DNA from: Desulfurobacteriaceae bacterium
GTDB lineage: Bacteria > Aquificota > Aquificia > Desulfurobacteriales > Desulfurobacteriaceae
Assembly (NCBI GenBank): GCA_027063785.1
Contig: JAMORC010000063.1
Span: forward strand, 1 to 64,000
Direction: 5' to 3'
Length of the DNA stretch: 64,000 bases
Part shown: piece after piece, positions 28,740 to 38,954 of the stretch
Layout of the letters: the number at the start of each line of letters is the position of its first letter
Position numbering within the stretch: the first letter of the stretch is position 1
Made by a program: the position numbers and the translations under genes
The notes under the pieces: model-generated
The model's database searches: none
Told to the model about the DNA's origin: nothing
Seen by the model: only the letters and a program-made list of their open reading frames with translations

Positions 28740-29337
28740 GTGGATTTTTGCAGTTACTGCTTCTGCTATTTTTGTTGTTTCATTTTATTTCCTTACGCTT
28801 TCGGTTCTGAAACCTTCGGTGAAAGAGGTCAGGTCAGTTATAAAAATATCTCTCATAAAGCCTAAGAAAAGGGAAATGGCTGTAAGGGTTGAGCGGGGGA
28901 AGAAGAGGAAAAACAAACCGGCAGGAGCTTTGAAGAAGCCGGTAAAAAAAACAGAATTGCTGTCGAAAAGTCCGAAAAAGTCGATTTCCCGGAAAAGAGG
29001 AAGGGAAAGTGCTTCGGGCCCTCTTAAAGCCCTTAATGGAAACCTTCCGGCTTACTTTGTTGATGCCGTCAGAAAAGCAGTTGAGGAGCAAATATTCTAC
29101 CCTTTAGAGGCGATAGAGTCGGGTAAGGAAGGAGTGGTTAGGGTTGAGTTTACGGTAGATAGGAGCGGTAAGGTTTTGGAGTGTAGGGGGATAGATGGGG
29201 AGAAGCTCCTGGTTGAGGCCACCTGCATTGCCGTAAGGAGAGCTTCAATCCCGCCAATCCCGGAGAGTGTTGGGAATAAAGAGCTTGTTTTCCGGCTTGA
29301 GGTTGAGTATAACCTTGAGAATGCTTTCAACCGGTGA
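28723..29337 (+). CDS. tonB: TonB family energy transducer
   Basis: 204 residues: one N-terminal membrane helix (6-28), a Lys/Arg/Pro-rich linker (residues 45-95, less Pro-rich than in E. coli TonB), and a C-terminal TonB domain (AVEEQIFYPLEAIESGKEG, VVRVEFTVDRSGKV). Transfers energy to outer-membrane receptors. Coupled to exbD. No receptor gene is near. Confidence 0.88.
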   Translation: MRGVLRWIFAVTASAIFVVSFYFLTLSVLKPSVKEVRSVIKISLIKPKKREMAVRVERGKKRKNKPAGALKKPVKKTELLSKSPKKSISRKRGRESASGPLKALNGNLPAYFVDAVRKAVEEQIFYPLEAIESGKEGVVRVEFTVDRSGKVLECRGIDGEKLLVEATCIAVRRASIPPIPESVGNKELVFRLEVEYNLENAFNR

Positions 29338-29380
29338 AGTAAATTGCACCGAACTTTAGACTGAGCGTAAGGTTGAAACT

Positions 29381-29563
29381 TTGAAAAAGCGGCTTGCTTT
29401 GTTTTACCTACAGTGTAGAAATACAAGGGAGGTTTTGTTGCGGCGGTTTTACCTTAAACTGAAGAGAATTCCCAAGAGGAAATTATTGCTCATTTCCCTG
29501 TCGGCCAAGCTGCTGGAAGTTGCTGTCGTTACTTATCTCGTAAAGAAATTCTGGATGGAGTGA
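29381..29563 (+). CDS. Small basic membrane-associated protein, unknown
   Basis: 60 residues from a TTG start; very basic (KRIPKRKLLL), with a hydrophobic C-terminal segment (LEVAVVTYLV). Its TGA overlaps the ATG of the next gene (TGATG), which supports it being translated. No family recognised. Confidence 0.45.
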   Translation: MKKRLALFYLQCRNTREVLLRRFYLKLKRIPKRKLLLISLSAKLLEVAVVTYLVKKFWME

Positions 29564-29922
29564 TGGACTTAACGCAGGAGTTCTTTAGGCATTTCTGGGG
29601 AGTTACTTTGATTTTGATTTCTTCTACTTATCTGCTTAGGCCCAGGACTTGCGAAATTGTTCTTTCTATGATGAAAGATCCTGCCCACGTTCTAATTTCT
29701 GCCTGGTTTTCAATTCTCCTCGGGGTTCCCACGCTGCTTGCCGGATGGGGTAAGGATCGGCTTCTCCTTTCTGTAGGCCTTGTCTTTACAATTAACGGCC
29801 TTTTCAGGCTTTCCTTTCCGGAAAGGGTTTCATCAATGGCCGATTACTTTATCGAAAGAAAGGTAATACCCCTTTTAATCTCGGCTGCTGCTCTGGTTTT
29901 TGGGATTGTGCTTCTCTGCTGA
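29563..29922 (+). CDS. Small four-helix membrane protein, unknown
   Basis: 119 residues with four hydrophobic segments (about 10-25, 42-60, 67-82, 100-118). No catalytic motif. Starts at the TGATG overlap with the preceding gene. Its 3' end overlaps mobB on the other strand by 48 bases. Function not recognised. Confidence 0.6.
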   Translation: MDLTQEFFRHFWGVTLILISSTYLLRPRTCEIVLSMMKDPAHVLISAWFSILLGVPTLLAGWGKDRLLLSVGLVFTINGLFRLSFPERVSSMADYFIERKVIPLLISAAALVFGIVLLC

Positions 29923-30585
29923 ATTTATTTTTGCTATCCTTATATCAATTTTCCTTACATTTTCTATCTCTTTTAGGGATTTTATAAACCCCTCGATGAT
30001 ACCTTTTAAGGTTTTTCTTACAAAATATTTCATTTTGACTCTATTTTCATTTACAAATAGTTCTACTTCGTCGGGGAATCCGTCCTCTCTGTTTTCTATA
30101 AATTCCTTTTCCAGAAAATCTGCTACTTCTTCTGGTCTTTCTATTGAAAAATTTTTAAAGCCTTTCACTTTGAAGTCCGAAACAACTGCAACTATTCCGT
30201 TAACATTTCTGAGCAGGTCTTCTTGAAAGACCTCTTTTCTTGTTACTGCTATTTTGGGAACGTCTGAACCTTTAAATCCTTCGCAGATTACTATGTCGTA
30301 GTCGTCAAATAAGGAAAAGGAGAGGAACTTGAGATTAAGCCTTTCCCTCTCCACATCCTGAAAAAGTATTAACTCGTGGGGACTGACTATTCCGACGGCG
30401 TCGGCGCCTGCTTCCCTGTACCTGTAACTATCTTTTCCTTTTTTATCCTTTATAAGGTTTGTATGCTTTGTTGATTTCAGCACTGCTACTTTGTATCCTC
30501 TGCTCCTTAGAATCTTAACTACTTCGGTTGCAAAAGTTGTTTTCCCCGAGTTGTGGTAACCGACGAAGGCTACTACGGGAACCAT
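29875..30585 (-). CDS. mobB: Molybdopterin-guanine dinucleotide biosynthesis protein MobB
   Basis: 236 residues. Walker A GYHNSGKTT (8-16), KSTKHTN near 37-43, YRYREAGADAVG, and ICEGFKG near 100. MobB is a GTP-binding helper in making the guanylated molybdenum cofactor. The C-terminal ~70 residues exceed the usual length and form a strand/helix extension. AGGAGG 5 bases before the ATG. Divergent from moeA 52 bases away; both serve Mo/W cofactor synthesis. Confidence 0.9.
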   Translation of the reverse strand: MVPVVAFVGYHNSGKTTFATEVVKILRSRGYKVAVLKSTKHTNLIKDKKGKDSYRYREAGADAVGIVSPHELILFQDVERERLNLKFLSFSLFDDYDIVICEGFKGSDVPKIAVTRKEVFQEDLLRNVNGIVAVVSDFKVKGFKNFSIERPEEVADFLEKEFIENREDGFPDEVELFVNENRVKMKYFVRKTLKGIIEGFIKSLKEIENVRKIDIRIAKINSAEKHNPKNQSSSRD

Positions 30586-30637
30586 ATTGACCTCCTGGTC
30601 AAAATTGGTAATCCTTTTTTATCACTCCGGAGGGAAA

Positions 30638-31861
30638 ATGGGAAGGTTTTACGTTTCTTACGAGGAAGCTCTTTCCCTGATACTCGATAGAGGATCTAAC
30701 CTTGGGTTTGAGGTTGTCGATCTTTTATCAGCGAGAGGCAGATTCCTGGCCGAGGATCTGTGTGCGGACAGGGATTGGCCTGAAGTTCCCCTTTCGGCTA
30801 TGGACGGTTATGCCGTTCGGGGGGAGGATTTGGAAAGATTTAGGAAATTTAGACTTATCGCTGAAGCACCTGCCGGGACGAAATTCAGCGGATTTTTGGG
30901 AAAGGCCGAAGCTGTTAAAGTTTTTACGGGGTCTCCGGTACCCCGAGAAGCCGATACTGTTGTTCCTGTTGAATACGCCCGTGAGGGAAATGGTTTTGTT
31001 GAGTTTCTCCGGGTTTTTCCGAAAGGTTCCAACGTTAGGCAGGTGGGGGAAGATTACAGTAAGGGCAGAACACTTTTGCGGAAAGGGGATCTTTTAACTC
31101 CGTCGGAGATCGCCTTAATTGCTTCAATCGGGAGGAGTTCGGTTAAGGTTTACAGAAAACCGGTTGTTGGAATTGTCGCTACGGGAAATGAAGTCGTAGA
31201 ACCTGAGTCTTCGGTGACTTCGCTTCAGGTTAGAAATGCAAATGCCTATTCTCTTTATGCTTTAGTTGAGGAGTCCGGAGCTGTCCCCGTCTATCTTGGA
31301 ATTGTGAAGGACAGTCTTGAGGAGGTAAGAAAACTTCTTGACAGGGCTTTGGCCGATTGCGACGTTGTTGTTACCTCCGGAGGTGTTTCTACCGGTGATT
31401 ATGATTTTGTGAAAGACGTTATTGATGAAATAGGAGTTGAAAAGGTCTTTTATAAAGTGAAAGTGAAGCCCGGGAAGCCGGTTCTGTTTGGGGAGCGTAT
31501 GGGAAAGTTTATTTTTGCTCTTCCCGGATTTCCCGTTTCGACAATAGTAGCTTTTTCCCTTTTTGTTTTTCCGTTCCTGAGGAAGCTTTCCGGGGCAAGA
31601 AGGGAGTTCTGGTTTAAGAAGAGGGTTAAAGGAAAACTTTTAAGTGGTTATAGCAGGAAGAAAGCAGAAAGAACGGAGTTTGTCCGCTGTAACTACGTTT
31701 ACGACCTTGATAGAGGAGAGTACCTGATTTCTCCCTTAACGAGACAGGGGTCAGGGGTTCTTTCATCCCTGAAGGGCAGGAAGGCGCTTATGGTTGTCCC
31801 TGCCGGTGTTAAGGAATTTCCTCCCGGTGATTGTGTGGAGGTTATTCTTGTGAAGGAGTAA
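30638..31861 (+). CDS. moeA: Molybdopterin molybdenumtransferase MoeA
   Basis: 407 residues from ATG 30638 (CCGGAGGG upstream). Features: VPLSAMDGYAVRGEDL near 48-63, VFTGSPVPREADTVVP near 88-103, TGNEV, VTSGGVSTGDYD near 247 and LPGFPVS. Inserts molybdate (or tungstate) into adenylylated molybdopterin. Oxidoreductases with this cofactor, such as nitrate reductase, are expected elsewhere. Its end overlaps the peptide-binding protein gene on the minus strand by 20 bases. Confidence 0.94.
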   Translation: MGRFYVSYEEALSLILDRGSNLGFEVVDLLSARGRFLAEDLCADRDWPEVPLSAMDGYAVRGEDLERFRKFRLIAEAPAGTKFSGFLGKAEAVKVFTGSPVPREADTVVPVEYAREGNGFVEFLRVFPKGSNVRQVGEDYSKGRTLLRKGDLLTPSEIALIASIGRSSVKVYRKPVVGIVATGNEVVEPESSVTSLQVRNANAYSLYALVEESGAVPVYLGIVKDSLEEVRKLLDRALADCDVVVTSGGVSTGDYDFVKDVIDEIGVEKVFYKVKVKPGKPVLFGERMGKFIFALPGFPVSTIVAFSLFVFPFLRKLSGARREFWFKKRVKGKLLSGYSRKKAERTEFVRCNYVYDLDRGEYLISPLTRQGSGVLSSLKGRKALMVVPAGVKEFPPGDCVEVILVKE

Positions 31862-33602
31862 TAAATATCCTCTCCGGCTGATAAGTACCCCAGACGGTAG
31901 GGTAGTAGTTCTTTACTCTGTTCCTGACTGCCTCGAGGACTAAGGGAGCGGCAATGTAGATCAAAGGCTGTTGGTAAGCTATGATTCTATAGGCTTTCTT
32001 GTAAAGTTTTACCCTCTTTTCAAAGTCAAGAGTCTTGGCTGCTTCCTCGAATAGCCTGTCAACCTCTGCTTCCCATTCGGTTGCCGGTTTTTTCTGATTC
32101 GGATTCCACATGTGTAGCTGACCGCTGCTCATCCAGACATTCCTGCCTCCGTTTGGATCTATTGAGCCGGTTAGGCCGATGATTACTGCGTCGAAGTCGT
32201 GTGTGTGGAGAAGCTTTTCAACAAGGTTGTTAAAGTCAAGTGGTTGAAAGTGAACGTCTATTCCCAGTTTCTTTAGGTCGTTTTTCAGTATAGCTCCTAT
32301 CTGTACCCTTGCCGGGTTGTTGGAGTTTGTAAGGAGGTTAAACTCAACTTTGTGTCCGTCGGGGGTTTCAAGCCAACCGTCTCCGTTTCTGTCCTTGAGA
32401 CCTATTTCTGAAAGGAGTTTCCTTGCTTCCTTGAGGTTGTAGGGGAATTTTGGGTAGCTGGGGTCATAATAAAGCTTATTGGCCGGAGTGACAGGTGAGT
32501 AAATGGGAAAGCCTAGTCCGTTGTAGACCGTCAGGACAATTCCTTCCCTGTCAACTGCATGTGAAATCGCCCATCTAAATCGTCTGTCACTAAACAGTTT
32601 CCACTTCCAATCGGGCAGTACATCTTTTTTCTGGTTGAAGCAGATGAAATCGGCGGTTAGGGAAGGTCCTAAGTTGTATATCGTGTAATCTCCTTTTCCT
32701 TTCTTAAGTTCCGGATAGTCATCTCCTCTGATACCGTAGAAGTCAATTTCACCGGCTTTAAACTTCAGGAGCTGGGTGTTCTTGTCCGGGACGATGAACT
32801 TTATCTTCTTTTCAACGTAAGGGAGCCGTTGGCCTTGTTCGTCCTTTTTCCAGTAGAAAGGATTTCTCCTGTAGATTAAGTACTGTCCCGGCACGTACTT
32901 AACAAGTATATAGGGGCCGGTTCCGATAAGTTTCTTTGGCGGAGTTGAGTTATTCCAGAATCTTTCGAATTTTCCTTTTTTAACGGCCTTTTCAACGACG
33001 TGTTTCGGGAATATCGGTGCTGAAAGGGAGTAGAGGAGAGGAGCGAAGGGAGCAGGCAGGTCAAACTCTACGGTGTAGTTATCAATTTTTTTTACTTTAG
33101 GCAGTTTTCCGTCAATCAGAAAGGAATCCTTTGTCGAGTTGGGAATTTTCGGGTTAAAGTATATATCGTTGTAGGTAAACACGACATCATCAGCCGTAAA
33201 CTCCACTCCGTCGAACCACTTTACTCCCTTCCTCAGGTGAAAGATCCACTTTAAACCTCCCTCCTTAAACTCCCAGCTTTCGGCAAGTGCTCCTACCGGC
33301 TTCAATGTCTTAAGGTCGATTTCTGTCAGGCCTTCAAAGAGTTCGCCTACGGCTTCTGTAGAGGAAGTCTCGTGGGCCATCACAAGGTTGAAAGTTTTAG
33401 GGTCTGAGGAAACGGCTTCGTAGAGTGTTCCTCCCCTCTTACCCGGTAGAAACTTTACTTCGGAAAGGTTAACGCTTTTACCGATTACTTTTGTCCCTAC
33501 CTTTCCCTGCGGTTCGGGAATGAAGAAGAGGGGAAGTAAGGCAGCGGCTGTGATTCCTAAGATGAACATAATTCCTTTTAGAAAGGGATTTTTAGCTCTC
33601 AT
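31842..33602 (-). CDS. Peptide/nickel-type ABC transporter substrate-binding protein (SBP family 5)
   Basis: 586 residues from the ATG at 33602; a longer start at 33641 is possible. An N-terminal hydrophobic segment (FLKGIMFILGITAAALLPLF) acts as signal or anchor; no lipobox Cys. The OppA/DppA fold is shown by DPKTFNLVMAHE, WIFHLRKGVKWFDG, FTADDVVFTYND, GTGPYILVKY and RRNPFYWKK. Binds peptides or a related solute in the periplasm. No permease genes adjoin it. A TAAAAT 8 bases before the ATG suggests a short or absent leader. Confidence 0.88.
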   Translation of the reverse strand: MRAKNPFLKGIMFILGITAAALLPLFFIPEPQGKVGTKVIGKSVNLSEVKFLPGKRGGTLYEAVSSDPKTFNLVMAHETSSTEAVGELFEGLTEIDLKTLKPVGALAESWEFKEGGLKWIFHLRKGVKWFDGVEFTADDVVFTYNDIYFNPKIPNSTKDSFLIDGKLPKVKKIDNYTVEFDLPAPFAPLLYSLSAPIFPKHVVEKAVKKGKFERFWNNSTPPKKLIGTGPYILVKYVPGQYLIYRRNPFYWKKDEQGQRLPYVEKKIKFIVPDKNTQLLKFKAGEIDFYGIRGDDYPELKKGKGDYTIYNLGPSLTADFICFNQKKDVLPDWKWKLFSDRRFRWAISHAVDREGIVLTVYNGLGFPIYSPVTPANKLYYDPSYPKFPYNLKEARKLLSEIGLKDRNGDGWLETPDGHKVEFNLLTNSNNPARVQIGAILKNDLKKLGIDVHFQPLDFNNLVEKLLHTHDFDAVIIGLTGSIDPNGGRNVWMSSGQLHMWNPNQKKPATEWEAEVDRLFEEAAKTLDFEKRVKLYKKAYRIIAYQQPLIYIAAPLVLEAVRNRVKNYYPTVWGTYQPERIFITPSQE

Positions 33603-33649
33603 GCTAACGGATTTTACAAAAAAAACATTAAGAAAAGCCATTGTAGATG

Positions 33650-35713
33650 TTAGAGGAAATATAAGGCTCCTTCTTCAAGAAGGTATGGATCAACTATCCA
33701 ATTTTTTCTCAAGGCATTCACGTAAAGATGGGAATAGTGAACAGGAGCAGGTAATCTTAGTTTGCTCTCGTCACCGAATATGGTAGAGAAGTTAAGTTTG
33801 GTTAGTAAAAAGAGAGTTTTTAGAAGCTCTTCAGTAATTGGAGCAAAAGAATAATTCCCGTAATTTATTTTCCAGAAGCTATCTACTAAAATACTTCTTC
33901 CTCCTTTATAGGAATGGGGTAAAAGAACGGCCAAATCATTCCTTAAAACAGCTCCTCTTCTTCCATTATCAGATAATATTCGGAGAATATGCCCTTTTTT
34001 TATATTAGCGACGTGTACTTCCAGCTTTCTGTCCTTTACTACGTAAGATTCTGATAGAGAACCTACTTCCTCTCTGTATAAATTGCCGTCTTTTAGCAAT
34101 AAAACTCTACTGCCATGAACATCCAATTTTTCTGCAACTATTTCAAGTATCCAGTTAAGGTTGTCTATTTTTTCTCCTCCGGTATCAATGGAAACGGGAT
34201 AAAGACCTTTTATTGTGCCGTCAGACAGAAATACCGTTATTCCTCCTGCGCGAGTCCTTCGATTGAAAGAATCATTGCCGCAATCAACGCCTATAATAAA
34301 GTCATAATTGAACTTTTCTGCAAGAGAAAACGGCCTTATGCCGAGCTTGGTGTATATGTTATAAACTAAAGTTTTAGAAATATTATCAGGATTAGAATTC
34401 TTCTTCCAATTATCGTAAACAACGAACTGGCTTATTATGTTTCTGGCAAATAATCTTCTTTTAAGAGAGTTATATTTTTCTTCGCTCATTTCGGGAATAA
34501 GACAGAGGGCAAAAGAAAATCTGTATTTACCGATTTCTTCCTGTACTTTTTCGGGTAAGGAAAAATCGTTAAAGTCGACTGTAAATACGAGCTTGCCTTT
34601 AGCAGGGCGTATTGTTTTGAATAATTTTTTATAATTATCTATTCTATTTAGCTTTAAGGAATTTTTGGTAATTTGATTGCTCAAGAATGCGTTTACGCTG
34701 TTTTCATTAAATTTCTTATCTACCATGACAAAAAACGGCATTCCTCCTTGTTCTTCTATATATTCCGGTACAGAAAGTGGAGGATAATTTAAGACTTCCT
34801 TAAGTGAAGCAACTTTTTTCTCTACTTCATTTATGCTTTTTACCAGGTAATATGGTTTTGTAAAGAACTTTCCTTTTAAACTATACGGAGTGTCGAGTAA
34901 AAACGGAATTTTTTCGGCAATTTCTTTTAATAGTTTTCTTCTCTTAGAGTTCGAAATCGTGAACTTATTAGGAGATAGAGTTTTTGTTAGGTAGTAACAG
35001 GTATCGGGATGAAATGGAAAAGTTATTCCTCCTTTGCTGAACTTAGCTTTCAAAATGGGAAATTCTTTTGGAAGGTTAGTTGCTCCGTATCTTTCTTTGA
35101 AAAACTTTAAGATGTCCTCTCTTTCTTCTTTGGAGGGGTTTTTGATTACTTCTTCTACATTTATAAAATCGCCCTTACGGGGACTGTTGACCGGAGGATA
35201 GTAAAGCAGTCTTTTCCCTATTATTTCTTCCAGAGTGACTTCATTTTGTTTAAGCATTTGATATACACTTTTATGTGGTTTAACTTGGTACTTTAAATCA
35301 AAAAATAGGTAGAATTTTTCTCTAATTTTTCTTACGGTAAAACCTTTAACGGAGAGCAATGCGGAGTAGAAAGAATGTTTTTTTTCTTCTTTAGGGAGGT
35401 TTTCTTTAAGCATTTTTCTTATTCCTTTTTCGTTTAAAATTTTTATTATTAGTTTCTCTTGGACAGAATCTTTAATCTCGTGAAATGGGATTTCCTCTAA
35501 CAATTCTACATTATCGCACGATAGTGATTTCTTGTGAGATATTACTTCTACTTTCATATTTTCTATAGGGGTAATGGGCACTCCTGTGGAATAAATTTCT
35601 CTATTTCTTCCTTCCAAGTCCTCTGATTTAGGAGTAAGGTGAAATTTATAGACAATATTGGGAATAATGGAAGGCGTTATTTCGAAACCGTTAAGTTCTA
35701 TTTCGATATTCAT
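33650..35713 (-). CDS. ago: Long-A prokaryotic Argonaute, catalytic DEDH tetrad intact
   Basis: 687 residues from ATG 35713 (GGAGG 9 bases upstream). Layout fits N domain (1-100), PAZ (about 165-265), MID (about 340-465) and PIWI (466-687). PIWI catalytic residues: D477 in FIIGVDCGND, E514 in TGGEKID, D542 in LLKDGNLYREE, H662 in PAPVHYSHL, nearly the same spacing as Thermus Argonaute (D478, E512, D546, D660). MID has a Y414-K418-Q429-K456 pattern for a 5'-phosphate guide end. The C-terminus (LPAPVHYSH...GALYFL) resembles Aquifex Argonaute. Predicted guide-dependent nuclease, probably DNA-guided. AT-richer than its neighbours, suggesting acquisition. Divergent from gyrB; no cas gene near. Confidence 0.93.
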   Translation of the reverse strand: MNIEIELNGFEITPSIIPNIVYKFHLTPKSEDLEGRNREIYSTGVPITPIENMKVEVISHKKSLSCDNVELLEEIPFHEIKDSVQEKLIIKILNEKGIRKMLKENLPKEEKKHSFYSALLSVKGFTVRKIREKFYLFFDLKYQVKPHKSVYQMLKQNEVTLEEIIGKRLLYYPPVNSPRKGDFINVEEVIKNPSKEEREDILKFFKERYGATNLPKEFPILKAKFSKGGITFPFHPDTCYYLTKTLSPNKFTISNSKRRKLLKEIAEKIPFLLDTPYSLKGKFFTKPYYLVKSINEVEKKVASLKEVLNYPPLSVPEYIEEQGGMPFFVMVDKKFNENSVNAFLSNQITKNSLKLNRIDNYKKLFKTIRPAKGKLVFTVDFNDFSLPEKVQEEIGKYRFSFALCLIPEMSEEKYNSLKRRLFARNIISQFVVYDNWKKNSNPDNISKTLVYNIYTKLGIRPFSLAEKFNYDFIIGVDCGNDSFNRRTRAGGITVFLSDGTIKGLYPVSIDTGGEKIDNLNWILEIVAEKLDVHGSRVLLLKDGNLYREEVGSLSESYVVKDRKLEVHVANIKKGHILRILSDNGRRGAVLRNDLAVLLPHSYKGGRSILVDSFWKINYGNYSFAPITEELLKTLFLLTKLNFSTIFGDESKLRLPAPVHYSHLYVNALRKNWIVDPYLLEEGALYFL

Positions 35714-35758
35714 TGTTTTTATCCTCCATTTTTGCAATTAAGTTTTACAATTAGGAGA

Positions 35759-35787
35759 ATCATAGTCTGTCTTTGAAAATTATGCAA
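35759..35787 (-). promoter_or_regulatory. Candidate promoter of the Argonaute gene
   Basis: On the minus strand TTGCAT, 17 bases, TATGAT, placing transcription start about 40 bases before the ATG. The -10 matches five of six consensus bases; the -35 only three. Confidence 0.4.
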
Positions 35788-35880
35788 CTCTCAATTAACA
35801 TCATCCAGACTTCCTGATGAGAATCAATACTACTGTGCATTTTTTAGTTTCTTAAAACCTTAAGTTTCAAGTCCTTAAAA

Positions 35881-36057
35881 TACTCTCTTAGAGGTAAAAA
35901 AATCCCGACTTTCCGTTTTCCTGTGGACTGTGGAAAAACGACGTCCGTAGGGTAGAAGCTAAACCTACGAAAACGGAAAGTTTCTTATTTGATAAAGGGA
36001 AGAAGTTATCGATGGAAAAGCTTATATTGAAGAACTGCAGATTCACCTAAGAGAGTA
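35881..36057. other. Nested inverted-repeat element between ago and gyrB
   Basis: The 395-base gap between ago and gyrB contains an outer inverted repeat, TACTCTCTTA (35881-35890) and TAAGAGAGTA (36048-36057), extendable by GGT/ACC with a two-base bulge. Inside lies a 13-bp perfect repeat ACTTTCCGTTTTC (35908-35920) / GAAAACGGAAAGT (35969-35981), and within that GGAC/GTCC (35925, 35943) and CGTAGG/CCTACG (35946-35951, 35964-35969). As RNA it could fold into a branched structure. A TGTGGAAAA at 35930-35938 also fits a loose DnaA box. Could be a small RNA, a small mobile element or a protein-binding region. Confidence 0.5.
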
Positions 36058-36069
36058 AAAACTCTAAGC

Positions 36070-36078
36070 TGATATAAT
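36070..36078 (+). promoter_or_regulatory. Extended -10 promoter for gyrB
   Basis: TGATATAAT is a perfect extended -10 (TGnTATAAT), 30 bases before the gyrB ATG. No good -35, which extended -10 promoters do not require. Just upstream an AGAGT-AAAA-ACTCT hairpin overlaps the end of the inverted-repeat element. Confidence 0.6.
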
Positions 36079-36099
36079 CGCCTAAAACCTAACCTTTGA

Positions 36100-38514
<2,415 letters not shown>

Positions 38515-38526
38515 GAGGACCTCCTG

Positions 38527-38940
38527 ATGTTCTACCACCTCCTTTTTGTTTACGGAACCCTAATGAGGGGATTTTCGGCTCACGCCTTCCTGCTGGATTC
38601 AGACTTTGTTTCCTATGGGGTGCTTTATGGTGCAAGACTGCTGCACCTTGAAGATGGATATCCGGGGGCTGTTGAGGGAGAGGGGGAAATATACGGGGAA
38701 GTTTACCGGGTTGATTCGATTACGCTGAAGGCTCTCGATCTTTTTGAAGAGTTTTACGAGGAGAGACCCGAGGATTCCTTTTACGTTAGAAAAAGGAAGT
38801 TTGTCAGGCTTATTCCTTACAACGATTTTGTTGAAGTGTGGGTTTACTTGTTGAATCCTGTCAGGCTTGAAGCTCTCTCCTTTACGGAGGTTCCCTTCGG
38901 GAACTGGAAAGAGTTTCTCAAGAAGCTCCTCAAGATGTAG
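38527..38940 (+). CDS. Gamma-glutamylcyclotransferase-like (AIG2/GGACT) family protein
   Basis: 137 residues with FVYGTLMRGFSAHAFL near 8-23, the YGTL substrate-binding loop, and a middle glutamate region (GEIYGEVYRVD). Family members cleave gamma-glutamyl amines to 5-oxoproline; the actual substrate here is unknown. It begins 12 bases after gyrB and precedes hypF by 14 bases. Confidence 0.82.
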   Translation: MFYHLLFVYGTLMRGFSAHAFLLDSDFVSYGVLYGARLLHLEDGYPGAVEGEGEIYGEVYRVDSITLKALDLFEEFYEERPEDSFYVRKRKFVRLIPYNDFVEVWVYLLNPVRLEALSFTEVPFGNWKEFLKKLLKM

Positions 38941-38954
38941 TTTCCGGAGACGGA

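Noticed and set aside
34115-34369. Short plus-strand open frame inside ago
   Set aside because: Antisense to conserved PIWI residues and without motif; treated as a shadow.
35930-35938. Replication origin based on a DnaA-box-like TGTGGAAAA
   Set aside because: Only one loose match, no cluster of boxes and no dnaA or dnaN nearby. Left as one option for the inverted-repeat region only.
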